Source: Chiridota heheva (taxonomy: Eukaryota > Echinodermata > Holothuroidea > Apodida > Chiridotidae). Taken from it: a DNA stretch of 64,000 bases. Below are positions 34,210 to 47,745 of the stretch, one piece after another; position 1 is the first letter of the stretch, and every line of letters starts with the position of its first letter. The translations under genes and the position numbers were made by a program. The notes under the pieces were generated by a model that was given only the letters and a program-made list of their open reading frames with translations, had not been told where the DNA came from and did no database searches. The stretch spans positions 1,195,001 to 1,259,000 of the forward strand of contig JAIGNY010000327.1 of the NCBI GenBank assembly GCA_020152595.1, read 5' to 3'.

Positions 34210-35230
34210 AAAAGAACCATTTGTTTGTACAAATTTTCTCTATCACTTTATATTCAAATCTTTAAAGAAAATGAAAATCAATGCGTCCCCTCTTTGAAAT
34301 TCATAATGTGAGAAAATTTTCCGTATGTATCTATCATAACAAGTTGCATGTGTCATGATTTTTTTTTATTGTGAATTGTTATGAAAATATTTTTAAATAC
34401 TACCCATTCCATTCCATCACAAAAAAGATGCGGTGAAGAACAGGCTTTGGTCTATCACCGCTTGCCGCTATCCATTCCTTGTAAAGGATGTATGAATTCA
34501 CAACAGTAAGGCTAAGCATGTGGAAAAAGCAACGCTTCCACCATTTCAATGTCTTTTGCTGAAAGCTGTTGTAAGAAACCATTTGATCACTTCGGTCTAC
34601 TGCCCCCATGTTCTTGTTATATTCATTGACAATTTCAGGAATACAGATTTTCTCCTTGGTTACGGAATTGACCCTGTTGGTGTCCACATCTTTCAAGCTA
34701 TGAGCTGTAGAAGTGATTGCAAACACTTTTCTATCTTTCATTTTCAAAAGATTTATTTGTCCACAATGAACAGTCACTTTGTCTCCTTTCTTTTTTAGTT
34801 TTGCTTTTGCCACATCTGCAGGAACACCTTTTCTGTTCATTCGCAATGTCCCACAAGCAAGCGTATTTTGACGAAGTAGATGTCGAAGGAGGGTTGGGGA
34901 CGTATGATAATTGTCAACAAAGAGGCAATAGCCTTGGTTCAAATATGGTGCCATCAAACGCATGACTACATCATAAGTTTTGCCAAATTCACTTACTTTG
35001 TCATTTTCAAACCAGTAAAGTAGGATAACGTGTATTAAATGACAATAAAATCAATTTCGGCTCTGAATTGAATTGACCACAGATTTTAAAGGATTACTAC
35101 GGAATTTTCCTATAAGGGTTAAGATGGTTTTTTCACCATTTTGTTTGTATAAATTTTCTATATCATATACGGAAAATGAAAATCAATGGGGATATTTCTT
35201 TAAATACTACCCATTCCATTCCATCACAAG
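34210..35230. repeat. Similar sequences flanking the piggyBac fragment
   Basis: Left of the fragment, ttgtttgtacaaattttctc, aaaatgaaaatcaatg and atactacccattccattcca occur. On the right, ttgtttgtataaattttcta, aaaatgaaaatcaatg and the same atactacccattccattcca recur (35140-35222) in the same order and orientation. The piggyBac piece thus lies between two direct copies of an unrelated sequence of roughly 80-200 bp, the right one preceded by TTAAAGGATTACTACGG near 35090. Confidence 0.7.
34400..35050 (-). pseudogene. piggyBac transposase, 5'-truncated fragment
   Basis: An open frame of about 216 residues on the minus strand (first ATG at 34963, but the frame is open to 35050 and homology starts before the ATG). 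Recognisable blocks of the DDE_Tnp_1_7 domain in order: TYDVVMRLMAPYL, FVDNYHTSPTLLRHLL (second catalytic Asp), CGTLRMNRKGVP, IVNEYNKNMGAVDRSDQM (third catalytic Asp) and KTLKWWKRCFFHML. The region with the first Asp and the N-terminus is missing, and the C-terminal Cys-rich tail is absent. It ends at a stop after FVMEWNG. Probably a dead fragment, although no frameshift is seen in what remains. Confidence 0.9.
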
Positions 35231-35733
35231 TCTATAGATCTTTTCAAACCCAAAACGGCAATTTGCGGAAACTAATTTTAAAATGTCACATGACCGAAAT
35301 TCATATGATCATAATGGCCCCTATGGTATACTGGGGAATCTTATTAAACAATATGATACTGGCGGATTGTTGGCCATCTGCACTAAGCTTAGTCTGCACA
35401 ATCCACACAGGGTGTGGCACCAGGCGTAAAGTATAAAACAAAAATGCTTTAAAACGTTCATCATATGTGAGTTAAACGTGAAGGAAATATGCATGGACAT
35501 TGTTGTTTACAACCTTTCCTTTAGCAACTGCAGCTAATGGGTTGGGTAACAAAGGAAAATTCCCCAGCAGTTGATTGGTCAAAGTACTGAAGTAATTGTG
35601 TTTGAATAAAATCAGTTTGAAAAGGTCAATAGTATTCAAACTTCTCTTTGCATTCAATGACTAACCTCATTATCATCAGTCAGAAGGCTGTTTTTTCATT
35701 TTCTCACTTTTTTCACCCCCTTTTTTTCTCCAG

Positions 35734-35871
35734 AACTTTGTAGCCAACCTCCTAGAGCTCAGTAAAGAGCCCACTTTTGAAAACCCGGAAAGAATGGACC
35801 TCCTCAACAAAGTCATCAACGAACATTTCTTGCGGCAGGGTATGCTTGATATTGCAGAGAGCATTGCACAG
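35734..35871 (+). CDS. RMND5: RMND5 homologue, exon 3 (LisH motif)
   Basis: Preceded by a strong pyrimidine tract and cag; followed by donor gtatgt. It encodes 46 codons in phase 0-0, starting NFVANLLELSKEP and containing LLNKVINEHFLRQGMLDIAE, the LisH motif of RMND5 (vertebrate: [20 protein letters not shown]). LisH mediates dimerisation within the CTLH complex, and the CTLH and RING domains should follow. I read 35872-64000 for them and did not find them, so either the next exon lies beyond the window or it is short and was missed. Confidence 0.95.
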
Positions 35872-36569
35872 GTATGTACAATGTTGAACTACTTATCATG
35901 TGTTGGTATTTTATAGCTTCAAAAGATGGTTTTCTATCATGCTGACCTTGATATCTGTCCTTGTAGTATATAATTATTCCATCATGTCCATCCCTACAAA
36001 ATCCTGTCACAGTGTTTTTCTTGAAAGACTTGTTTTTTGTTACATCTAATCTTCTGTACTTGAAACTGGACTAGATTTTTTAGTCTAGAGTGGCTTTTTT
36101 TTTGTGAAGTTGATGGGATGTCTGTATCTGAGATGCCTAGCAGCTGTAAAAATCACTATCATATCGCTCACATAATTCCAAAGCAGAGTTGTGTGCAGAG
36201 TTGGAAATAATTTCCCCACGGTTCTGAGTAGAGGTGTCAAAAATCTTCTTATGAAAAATCATGATAGATATAATATTAATGTAGTAAATACATATGTATA
36301 TGCTCACACTTTACCACACATGCTTCCTTTTTTGCAATTTAATCTACTATTCATCACACAATTATGTGGGGAGGTCTTCTTATAGCAATGAATTAGAAAC
36401 ATTGTGGCTGAAACCTTAACTTTTTACCACATACATGTTGGTTACTCGAAAGATATTAAAAAAGTTAAAAATTCAAATTTCAAATAATGTTTTTTAATGG
36501 AAATTAATTGAAAATAAATTTCTTCCAGCGAATTCCTGTTTTTCCTTTAGTTATAAACGCATAAACCTA
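35872..36569. other. Start of RMND5 intron 3, no feature seen
   Basis: AT-rich intron up to TE-A copy 2. No structure recognised. Confidence 0.45.
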
Positions 36570-37400
36570 AGCTTGCACAGTTTTGCCCCAATGTGAAACC
36601 GGTTGGTTTTCAAAACAAAAACCAGTTTTAACCAGTCCTGAACATATAGTGCATTGCAGTCACTATATGCACTGTTATATGATAGCAGCTAACGATGTTT
36701 GTATCACAGTATTTTCTGTAATGTTGAAAATGATAACGGAGGCATTGATAAATAAAATGTATTAATAAACTTTAATGTTGTTTGCCTGTAAAGTGATTTT
36801 ATTACCACATTTGCCCCTCAAATGATGCCGATTTTACCCCTTTGTCAAAGTACGTCCAAAAGGCATTAAACAGTTCTTGATGTCCCGAGCCAGTCACGTG
36901 AAAAATTTCTGAAAAAGATCGTGTTAACAGGCCATCTATATGCCCTTATTTGCTCACGATTTTTATTCTTAGTCATGATTTCAATTTCTTTCATGTAAAA
37001 AGAAAAACAAATTTGTCGGCTAGTTGTAAAACAGATGCACATTAAGCCTCATTAAATGCACCACCTTACGATGCGATGCTAGCCATCGTATACTTGATCA
37101 TGCAGTACAATTGTTGCTGATTTGCATATAGCCTACAGTGGAAAAATCTTACAGTTGAGATCCCATCACCCACTTGATACTCAACATTTCTTTGAAACAT
37201 TAACCATGGCTGCCATGGCTCTTAAGTTCAATCAAAAATAAGAAAAATATTAATCATGCATACCTCTATGTTATTTTTCAAGTTCAATAATCATTCTTGC
37301 TATACTTTTACGTTAAATTGACCCCGTTTGTGCATCGCGGTGGCATTTTCAATTATACTTAAGCCACCAACAGGTCCCTCCTTATATGTTTCTACAGGGT
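36570..37400 (+). mobile_element. TE-A transposon, copy 2 (left part only)
   Basis: An intact left end, TA followed by AGCTTGCACAGTTTTGCC, then about 830 bp matching the left parts of copies 1 and 5 (for example gccatctatatgcccttatt and gtgcatcgcggtggcatttt). Truncated on the right. Confidence 0.85.
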
Positions 37401-38500
37401 TTTTTAAAACCAATCGCATGTACTATAGAACGGTAAATTTATAGAAAGGTGCTGCTAATAATGAATAGGGAGGGGTAGAAATAAAGGGATGGTTGAAAGA
37501 ACAAGGTTTTAGAAAGAAACGGGTATAACAGAGGGGATATAAAGAACCGGAGAGTGGGAACAAATGCAGGGTCAATAATTTGCTGTCAGGTTGTAGTTAG
37601 AGTGTATGGCTGAAATGTTAAGTTTTATTGGTGTATCCATAATGGGCATGAAATTTTGAAAATAAATAAGAGAAGAATAAGGGAATTTGGTAACCCACTG
37701 GCAGTTTCCCAGCTTCTCCCCCTCCCCCATATTTGGATGGATGTTGGTGCGCAGCATGATGGGATGTTGATGCAAAAGTCTATGCATCAATGCTGATCGT
37801 AGAGCCTGCAAATCATCCCAGATGCTACTAAGTGTAGCAGGTAGACACTTGCTAAAAGTATATTATGACATGATAGAAATGACCTGTAGAATATTGATAT
37901 TTTATGAGCTAGTTTACTTAAAAGCAGAATATAGCTAGTCCCTGACGGAACAAAGATTTCATAATCAGCAATTCAAAGCTTACAATTTTAGACCATGGGC
38001 CATGCCTTGTTTTTCTCTTGTTCGTGATCCCCGTCAGGAAAGTACTTTGAAATACCCTTAAAATGTTCTTAAAAATGATGGGAATCTTAATCGGGATGTT
38101 CCCATCTGCAGAAGTTGCACATTTGTTCAAAATTTGGAGAAATATACGGCAAAATGACATGATTTCTGAACTCCTGAAAGAGCCAAAAATTATGTTCATT
38201 CAACCAATGAGCAATCGCAATTGGTCATTCGATATATTGCTATTGTCCGATTCCAACAAATTAACCAATGAAATGATATGATTTGTTTGTATCACGGTGG
38301 ACATTGATAGGTGTAGATATCTCCATAATCAACTCCGTGATGGACTCGTGAGCTTATTGCGAAAATTATGACCCAGAATAAATGTTCTACCATGTATGTT
38401 GTTTTCTTATGTGAAGGAAAAGCAGTCTTGTTTACTGAAACAAGCTTGACTTAATTCGGCAAAATATTCCGTGTTCCGAATTTCGTACTTATTTTTAATA
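37401..38500. other. Intron 3, no feature seen
   Basis: Non-coding intron. Nothing recognised beyond short purine-rich stretches near 37470-37560. Confidence 0.45.
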
Positions 38501-39200
38501 TATTGTGAGCAGGTACATTCCGCCTGTCAATTTCAATTTAATTGCTGTATGTATATGGACAATAAATATGTTATTCCTCAAAATTTCTCATTTTATTTAT
38601 GATGAACGAAGAAATCTTGCAGTTTGCTGGAATGACTGCATTCGGCCTTCCATTTCATTAATTCATTCTGCATGTATATTGAATATGTTAGTCCTTGGAA
38701 TTGGAACTTTTTTATTTCGATGAGCTGAGAGACCATGCAGTTTTTTAGAATGAGTTATTTGGCCTTTCAGTAGTGGGTACATGTATATAGAAAACATGAT
38801 TATTATTCTAAAAAGCGCATTCCACTGGTCAATTAATAACTGGTATTTCTGTTTGTATATTGTATGTTATTCCATGAAATTTGTATTTTTCAGTTCATCT
38901 ATGACGGTAAGCAAGTAATTCGCTGCCAAACAATAACTGCATGCAAAGTTATCTTGGTCATTATTTTGATATCTTTGTTTTCTATTATAAAAACTGATAT
39001 TCTTGCAATTTGTTGGTACAAGCGCAATTAGCCTGTCAGGTGATAACTTGATTATTTGATGTATATTGAACATGATTTATTATTTGAAATTTGAAATTTT
39101 CTGTTATGATTAACTGAAAAACCAGTTTCTTGGAAAGAGTAAATTCTTTTATTCAGTTAGCAGTTTATATTATGGATATAGTGAACACTACTTTTGTGAA
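38500..39200 (+). repeat. Degenerate tandem repeat, about 110-200 bp period
   Basis: Around five diverged units marked by tgtatattgaa/tatgttatt at about 38545, 38672, 38780, 38855 and 39060, each followed by phrases like gaaatttctcattttattta, a gctgag/aactga variant and a cttgcagtttgctggaatga variant. An old satellite-like array. Confidence 0.6.
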
Positions 39201-39599
39201 TTGTGATTTTAGTTTTGTGTTTTAGTCCGCCATGATTGACCATAAACATCTTTTGTTTTTAAAGGATCTTGTCCAACCTTGCATATATTGTAAATCCATC
39301 TCACACTCATACGGTGTAAGTTTTAGTATTGTCATCTGCAGGAACATTAAATAAAGTCTTCTTCTCGTTAAAAATTCAACAGGCTTTTGCTGTATTATCT
39401 TGTTTGTGTTCATTGAGTGAAAAAGGTTATGCAATGTATTTTTCTTAAAGTGTTTTCTATAGGACTACTTGCACTTTATATACACTGTAGTGCTATTGGC
39501 CCAGAGTTGATGGTATGTGAGGCCCTACTAATATAATTCAGTAGCTAAGTGCAGTGTCGTTCTAAGGTACAAACCCTCCCCACTAGATGTTCAATTTGG

Positions 39600-39680
39600 A
39601 GAGACCCAAATTTACAAATTAGATTATATCTTTTTGTTTTAGGATTTACAAATTAAATTATATCTTTTTGTTTTGGGGTC
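39600..39680 (+). repeat. Short tandem duplication (about 38 bp x 2)
   Basis: The phrase atttacaaatta.attatatctttttgtttt occurs twice in a row. Confidence 0.9.
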
Positions 39681-40035
39681 TTCTATAGGATAAGGGTTGG
39701 GTTGGGCCCTCTATGGGGCAAGGGTCAGACCCTTCCAAATGAAAGGGACCTTTCCTTTGGTCCCCTATGAGAGCAAGATCATACTGAGGTTACTAGGGGA
39801 ATGTTCAGAAAGGTTTTCCACCCAAAACATTATTGTAAACAAATTTAAGAGAGATGTTGCTAAGTGGTATAACACCATAGTAACTAAAATTACTATTTGC
39901 TAAGATTTTAGCATATATTTGGATATTCACTAAACGTTTACAAAGGTTGTAAGTACTTCCCAGGGGACTATGGAAGTCAAACACTAAAGCACTTTTGAGC
40001 CTATGGCACATGGTCTATTTGGGGGGAACAATTTT

Positions 40036-40215
40036 GGTAAAAGATTGAACTCATGTATGTTTAGGTGGGAAGGGGCGTACACAGTATCGTATAGGAATGT
40101 ACACAATAGCTTAGGGTTACTGAGTGGAAACCCCCTTTTTTGTGAAAGATTGAAATTCATGCATGTACAGGTGGGGAGGGGCATACACAGTGGTGTATAG
40201 GGATGTACACACTAG
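40036..40215 (+). repeat. Tandem duplication (about 108 bp x 2)
   Basis: The block gaaagattgaa.tcatg.atgt with ggtggg.aggggc.tacacag and ataggaatgtacaca occurs at 40036-40110 and again, diverged, at 40143-40215. Confidence 0.8.
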
Positions 40216-40736
40216 CACATATGGATAGGGGAAAACACTCCCCCACCCCCTCCCTCTGCCAAATTGTTTCGTAAATTAAAAAAAATGAAGGCAGAATTTG
40301 ATGAACAATGGGAGGGAGATGGGTAAATAGAGATTAAGTTTGCTATAAATAGTTATATGCTCATATTTCATTTTACCTTTCCCCAGCAGCAAAGACAGAC
40401 AATGCCAGTAGGTACTACTACTTAGGTTTTGAGTTACATACTGTATACCGTGCTCTGTTCTGTATAAACATCCTTCTGAAGGCTGTTATTATAAAAGAGA
40501 GCTTAATGATTCAGCACAGACACGAAAAACAAGGACATTTTATACTCCTTAAGAATGGCTCCCCTTTATAAATACTCTTTTATTTTTGCAGTGGAAATCA
40601 AATCATTTGGTTTATTAAACAGCTTGTTGGGATTTTTACTTATTGTGCATTATTAGTAACAACCAGGCATTAATGTAAGTGTGTGTAATCAGAGATACTG
40701 TCTATAACAATATCCCTGGTGAAATATATCACTGTT

Positions 40737-41226
<490 letters not shown>

Positions 41227-41231
<5 letters not shown>

Positions 41232-41930
41232 TGATTTCCATTGGGCGGTTCCATACGGTTCGCGGCCGTTATTCTGCAGGCGGGCCAGTTCCGATGGGCG
41301 GTTCCGTGCCAGTTCGCGGCCGTTATTGCGAAGTGACGATTCCTCGGTTCCGTTGGACCCATCCTGGCCAGTTCCGCAGCCCTATGTCGCGGGCATTGTC
41401 GGTTCGAGGACGGATCCTCTGATTTCAGCGGCCCGTTGTTGCGGGGCGAGCAGTTCCATTGGGCAGTTCCTCCACAGTTCCAGCGGCCGGCCCGTTATTC
41501 ACCGGGGCGGTCAGTTCTCTGATTCCGTTGGACCATCCCTGACGGTTCCGCGGCCTATGTCGCGGGCGGTAATGCGGTTCGGGGGCCCGGATCATACGGT
41601 TCCGGGATCCATCACCGGTTCGAGGATCACTCGATTCCGCGACCCGTTATTCGCAGGGCGGGCGGTTCCGTAGTCCCATACGATTTCATGACCCGTTATT
41701 CTGAGGCGGGCGGTTCATTGGGCGGTTCCGTGATCCCATCACGGTTCCTTTGACCTGTTATTCTGGGCGGGCGGTTCCAGCGACCCCGTTATTCTGGGCG
41801 GGCGGTTCCGGTGGGCGGTTCCATACGGTTCCAGCGGCCCGTTATTGCAGGCGGACGGTTTCCATTGGGCCGGTTCGGCGGCTGTTTACGCGGTCCGTAT
41901 TTACTTGGGTTCCGTGCATGCATGCGGTTT
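41227..41930 (+). repeat. CpG-rich degenerate tandem repeat
   Basis: Nine or more diverged units marked by cccgttatt followed by a cgggcgg run and ggttcc (near 41266, 41319, 41425, 41489, 41643, 41692, 41752, 41786 and 41838), spaced about 34-154 bp. Phrases such as gggcggttcc and atacggttcc recur between markers. G+C and CpG are far above the neighbouring DNA. The frame at 41116-41673 merely reads through the repeat. Confidence 0.8.
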
Positions 41931-42870
<940 letters not shown>

Positions 42871-44227
42871 AAGCAAGGAAGAAGCTAGTGCATGGCTATG
42901 GATTATTAGCGAATACTCCATAAATCTAAATTTAAAATGCACTAAGCTGATACAATTAAAATATTAATTTGAATTATTAGTTAACTCATATATTTATATA
43001 CACTGCTTGAATAACTATGAAAGCTGTGCAGTATGGTTTGCCTTTCATGAATGGGGGGTGGGGAAGAGGTGTTAGTACTTGTCAGAAACCTCCTTTGTCC
43101 CTGCAGTTGGTACCTTTATGGTTATTTTAGATTTGTATAAATTAACATTCCTTCTTTTTGAAATGCAAGTAAAAGTAAACTTAGTTTCACTTGCCCCTCT
43201 CCCTCCTCCAGGCACCAAAGTTTTGCAACATTATTTTTTAGCTCCATACATTACACAGAGTGGATAAAGCTTATCAAATCGTATGTGAGCTCCCACCCAT
43301 ATGTGCCTCTACAAAGTTTTGTGTTAAAATACATCTCCTAGATTTAAACAGTTTTGCTCTTGAGATTTTTGTATGCTTCATAAAGCTTGTATTTTGAATG
43401 AGAGATAATCCATGTAGTTTATTCAATACATAATGGCGCTAAAAATAGCTCTTTTAGCTGTAGACAGTAACCCTATTCGCGTTGCGTACCGGTACTAAAC
43501 TTTAAAAAATAGATAATTATTGATAGAATTTATGAATTGTTGAAAGAAGGACCTTTTATTTGATAGTACTCTCAATTTTTTTTGAGCAAGTGAAAAATTC
43601 ATACGTCAATTTTAATTCTTTTGACCTAAAAATTGACCTATGATTTTGTCAATGATCTATTTGATAGGATTTGACACTATACTTTTCTATAAACATGCAT
43701 TGTTCCTTTCTATGATGCACAAAACTAATATTATATAAAAGGAAATGTTTACACCAATATTTCTATAAAAATAATATGCAAATTAGCTAATTTACCACAT
43801 TTATTATGCGCAGGGTTGAAATTTTTAGTTTATGAGCTAATTTCAGCCATTGGAAACTCTGAAAATACTTATATTTATTCAGGTTATGCTGAATGTTGTG
43901 TAGAAAGTTACTTTTGTTGATTCCTATAGGAATTATCAGTGAAAAGGTACTCAAAAATGGTTCAGAGCATCAGTAATCATGCTGCGTTGCCAAACTTGGT
44001 ATCTTTCAGTGACAGTTGTACCACAAATGAAATGTCGACAAATTGGTCGAAAGACAGGAAAATTCTTAAGAGAAATACAATTTCAAGTGTTTCCAAGGAA
44101 ATACAGGGGTGGGGTGGGGGGAGTGGTTGTGGCTTATTTATATAGGAAGGGGAACCAGGAGTAATGCCATTCCCAAAAATATAGCTGTCTTCCAGGATCC
44201 AAATTGCTTCAAAGAAAATAATTTCCC
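42871..44227. other. Intron 3, no feature seen
   Basis: AT-rich intron. The frame from 43939 (reading KRYSKMVQSISNHAALPNLV) was considered as an exon but matches nothing I recognise and runs into a G-rich repeat. Confidence 0.4.
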
Positions 44228-44335
44228 CATACATGGGACTGCTTGGCCCCCACCATGGGTCTCTTGCCCCCAACTTGCCCCTAACATGGGTCTCTTGCCC
44301 CAACATGCGTCTCTTTTCCACAACATGGGACCCTT
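44228..44335 (+). repeat. Short minisatellite (catgggtctcttgcccc)
   Basis: Four to five degenerate copies of a unit of about 17-24 bp containing aacatgggtctcttgcccc. Confidence 0.75.
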
Positions 44336-45305
44336 TCCCCATACAATTTTAATCCACAACCTCACAACATGTAATCGAGATTTCGCTAAATACTGTAGAT
44401 ATATGGGCACTGTTGCACTACAAATTAAAGGTTGATCTGTAAAGTTTCATGCAAAATTATTATAAAAAGGACAATTCATGGTAATCACGTCTGATTTTAG
44501 TGACCCATGTACTTGTTTCGTTACAATTAAATAATCCCAGTAATATTTCAGTGTTTTTGCTTAATCTTAAAGCGGATCTGCACTAACTTGGTTCTAATAA
44601 TCTATGGGCCTCTTCTGGGTTGGGTCCAGGTGCTAAAAGATCTCCATCACTGGCAATTAGCCTTCTGACTCTTCCTAATCCTCCGTTTCACTTTCAAACA
44701 AGATTTGGGATACACGTTTTTCTGTTGTCTCAACGTAAATGTCAAGAAATATAAAAATAACTCTAGTAACGTAGCTCTAAAACATTGTTAGGAACGATTG
44801 AGGGTGTATGTTTTTTATTGCAGCAATCTATGTGAAAGCACATTGTTTTCGCTATAGAATGGTGTTTGAAACTTTTTATTACCATATAGGAGTGGATCAC
44901 ACGATTTTTTTAACAAAAAGGGTAAAAAATCACAAAATTTGACATATTTTATAAATAATTTAAAAATTATGACCAGGTATGAGCAAAATTTGATTAGATT
45001 TGGATAGTATGACTTGTCTACATATTATATATAAACAAAATAAAAAGTCTAAATTTATTTTCCAAGCAATTTTTGTAAATTTTTCAAAAATATGCATTTT
45101 TGGGAACATTTTAACAAAAAGTAAAATTTCTGAATGTTTGGACAAATTTACCGAAAATAGTGAGTATAGACTTCACCCCATCTTCCTTTCTTCCCATAAG
45201 AAAATACAATATCATGAAAGATCTTTCCGAGATCTTTGCAATGAAGCTATTGCATCCCTATAGGATTTTGGTAAGGTCCCGATTTTATTATTAGAAAAAG
45301 GTACT
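44336..45305. other. Intron 3, no feature seen
   Basis: AT-rich intron. Nothing supported. Confidence 0.4.
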
Positions 45306-45348
45306 TTCAAAACGGCAATAATATCACAGCATGGTAGAGTTAGGGTTA
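45306..45348 (+). mobile_element. Right end of piggyBac-type miniature element
   Basis: The phrases aacggcaataatatca and tggtagagttaggg followed by TTAA are a diverged form of the right end of the elements at 54404-54990. The TTAA overlaps the TA at the edge of TE-A copy 3. The left half is not recognisable. Confidence 0.6.
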
Positions 45349-47743
45349 AGCTTACACAGTCTACCAATTTTGTAACTCAAACCGGTTTCGCGAAACCACG
45401 GTTTTGGTCTGATTCATCCATGTTTTATAAAAAAAATTAAAAACTAGAACAGAAAAAAACAAATCACTGTAAAATTTCAACAACAAAAAAAGTTCATGCT
45501 TTGTGTAAGAATGTCTTTTGAAGTATCTTTTGAATTATTTTGTGAAAATATGTGATGTTTATGCAGATTAGATTAATAATACGATTGAGAAATGAGAATG
45601 TTGGGAAATGCACAGTCATTAATATTACATGTTGTACTGTACCTGTAATAACAGGCTCGAATCCGCTCGATAATGTCACTTTGTGTCTTTTTCTGGGCTA
45701 ATATTTCCACGAACAAAACAAGTGTACCTTCATTTTATTTATTATTTATTTTTTAAATTTTAAGTCCTTAACAGTCTTTCCCGAATCCTTTTGTCTTGTA
45801 AAATACTTTGTTAACCCATTATAGATTCCGGCGATAAAAATATCGCAAATCGCAAGAACATTCACTTATAAATTCACAACCAACCCCGCCCTACATGCAC
45901 TGTGCAAAACTACAATACAAGTTATAACACATTATTGTGTATGGGCGCGACGGCCTATGGATATGAAACTTATGAATGGATGTCATGACTCACGAGCTTG
46001 ACTTCTGCATGTATTAACTCATTGCATGGTCAAAGAGTTAACTTTTATTGCCGCTGTGTGTAAATCAGCACAAGGGTGATTTTTTCCCATGCACCAGTAA
46101 CAACATGTTAGCAGGATTTATATCTTTTTCCCTTGCCGATAATTTGTGTCTTGACGCTGTGTATCATATTTCAAAGTTTTTAAAGTTTGAATCTGGGAAA
46201 AATCATTGCTATAAAATAGCATTCTCGCGATCACAACCGTGTATGGGCTCAGTACTGTTTTGGCAAGTTGGAGTAGAAACTTTATCATTACAGTCAATGT
46301 AATATTTTTTATGCATACTTTGTTTCGTATCAACCAGTCAGTGAAAATTAATGTTACTCTCATATGTCATAAATTATTATCTAATACACAACATATTTGA
46401 AGAAAAATAAATTTTGTTAATTTTTTGTTAAAAATGACAAAAAATTTGTTTTCTCTCATTGACTGCAATGATAACTGACTGTTTGTTTTTCCCTTTGACT
46501 GAAGTTTGAGATTGTCAAAAAAGCATTGTTACGACACCGTGCACCACAACATTCCTGGATGTCCGACCACAAGAATGGGTTAGAGGATTGAAATTGCGTG
46601 ATCGTTATGGGATAACCCGATGAAAAACGAAGGTAAATTATCCCATGCTATCAGTAAGCTCTGGTATGTGACTGTATAATTCACAAACATCGCAAGAGAA
46701 AACGACCATTCATCCCCTCTAAAAGTTTCTATTCCTTTCCAATTTCATACCCTCCAAAAGTTTCTATACCTTTCCGATATCATTTTCATGTGTAAGATAT
46801 ACTTTTGAACAACTGTCCTGGTCAAATTATTTAGATTGAAAAAGAACGAAGGATTTTGTGCATTTGTTTTGAAAATTTTCTTCCGTTCCCCTGTAGTTAT
46901 TGTTTACTCATAGTAGCACTAGCGATGGGATCCTCCACTCTAATCACATGTGTGTGTAATTGACCCAAAGGCACGTGTGCTTTGCTTGGTAGTACAAGCT
47001 CAAATGATTTCATTGGTTTGAAGTGGAGTGAGTTTATATATGTTTTTTGCAGACCCGTTAGGTGAAAGCCTGTTGGTATGCATAAATCAATCATATCATC
47101 TCTGCATATCATTTCACAAGTAAAAAGAACAAACAGAATGTTCAAATACAGATGTGTTTTGCCCTTTTATACGATTCCTTCCAAAATATCCCCGTGCAGT
47201 AATTAAATAAAGTTTACTTCTAGAGATTTAAGCGGTAAAAACTGACATCAAAACCTCACAATTTGTTTAAACTTATGTTTTGTAGATAATTATTAGTGCA
47301 AAGATGATTTATTTATGAGAATTTTACATGAAATAATCTCTGTGTTTTAATCAATGCGCATGAATTTCCAAGTACTCAGCTGCGAGCTAGTGCACTAGGC
47401 CGGCTTAATATTACACTCGCACGCGTTGGCAGTGTAATTAGATCATAGCTGTGCCAGACCAAGCAAATAATGGTATGATATTAGGTTGCCCTTGCCCTGG
47501 CGAGGCATGTGATGTGCAACCGTTGATTTTGGCCAAAATCGGCAGTTGCAGCACATACTAAATGAAAAGCGGAGGTACATTTCATGAAATACTGTGATAC
47601 AAACATCATTAGCTGCCATCATATAAGAGTGCATGTAGTGACTGTAATGCACTGTATGTTTAGGGCTTGTTTACATTATGGGTGAACACCGGTTTTCGAT
47701 TAAAACCGTTTTTGTTTCACGCTGGGGCAAAACCGTGCAAGCT
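45349..47743 (-). mobile_element. TE-A transposon, copy 3 (both ends present)
   Basis: Lies in reverse. The terminus at 45349 reads AGCTTACACAGTCTACC after TA, and that at 47743 reads ccgtgcaagct before TA, giving an inverted terminal motif AGCTTGCACG and TA at both flanks. It is 2,395 bp. The interior shares with other copies the blocks near tgaccaatgacggca, the phrase gtatggg followed by ggccat/ggccta, and the frame 46897-47145. Its left interior (47150-47560) differs from copies 1, 2 and 5, suggesting a variant subfamily. No transposase seen. Confidence 0.85.
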
Positions 47744-47745
47744 TA

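Noticed and set aside
43939..44145. Possible fourth RMND5 exon or other exon
   Set aside because: Its translation does not resemble the expected RMND5 continuation, no good donor follows, and it runs into a G-rich repeat.
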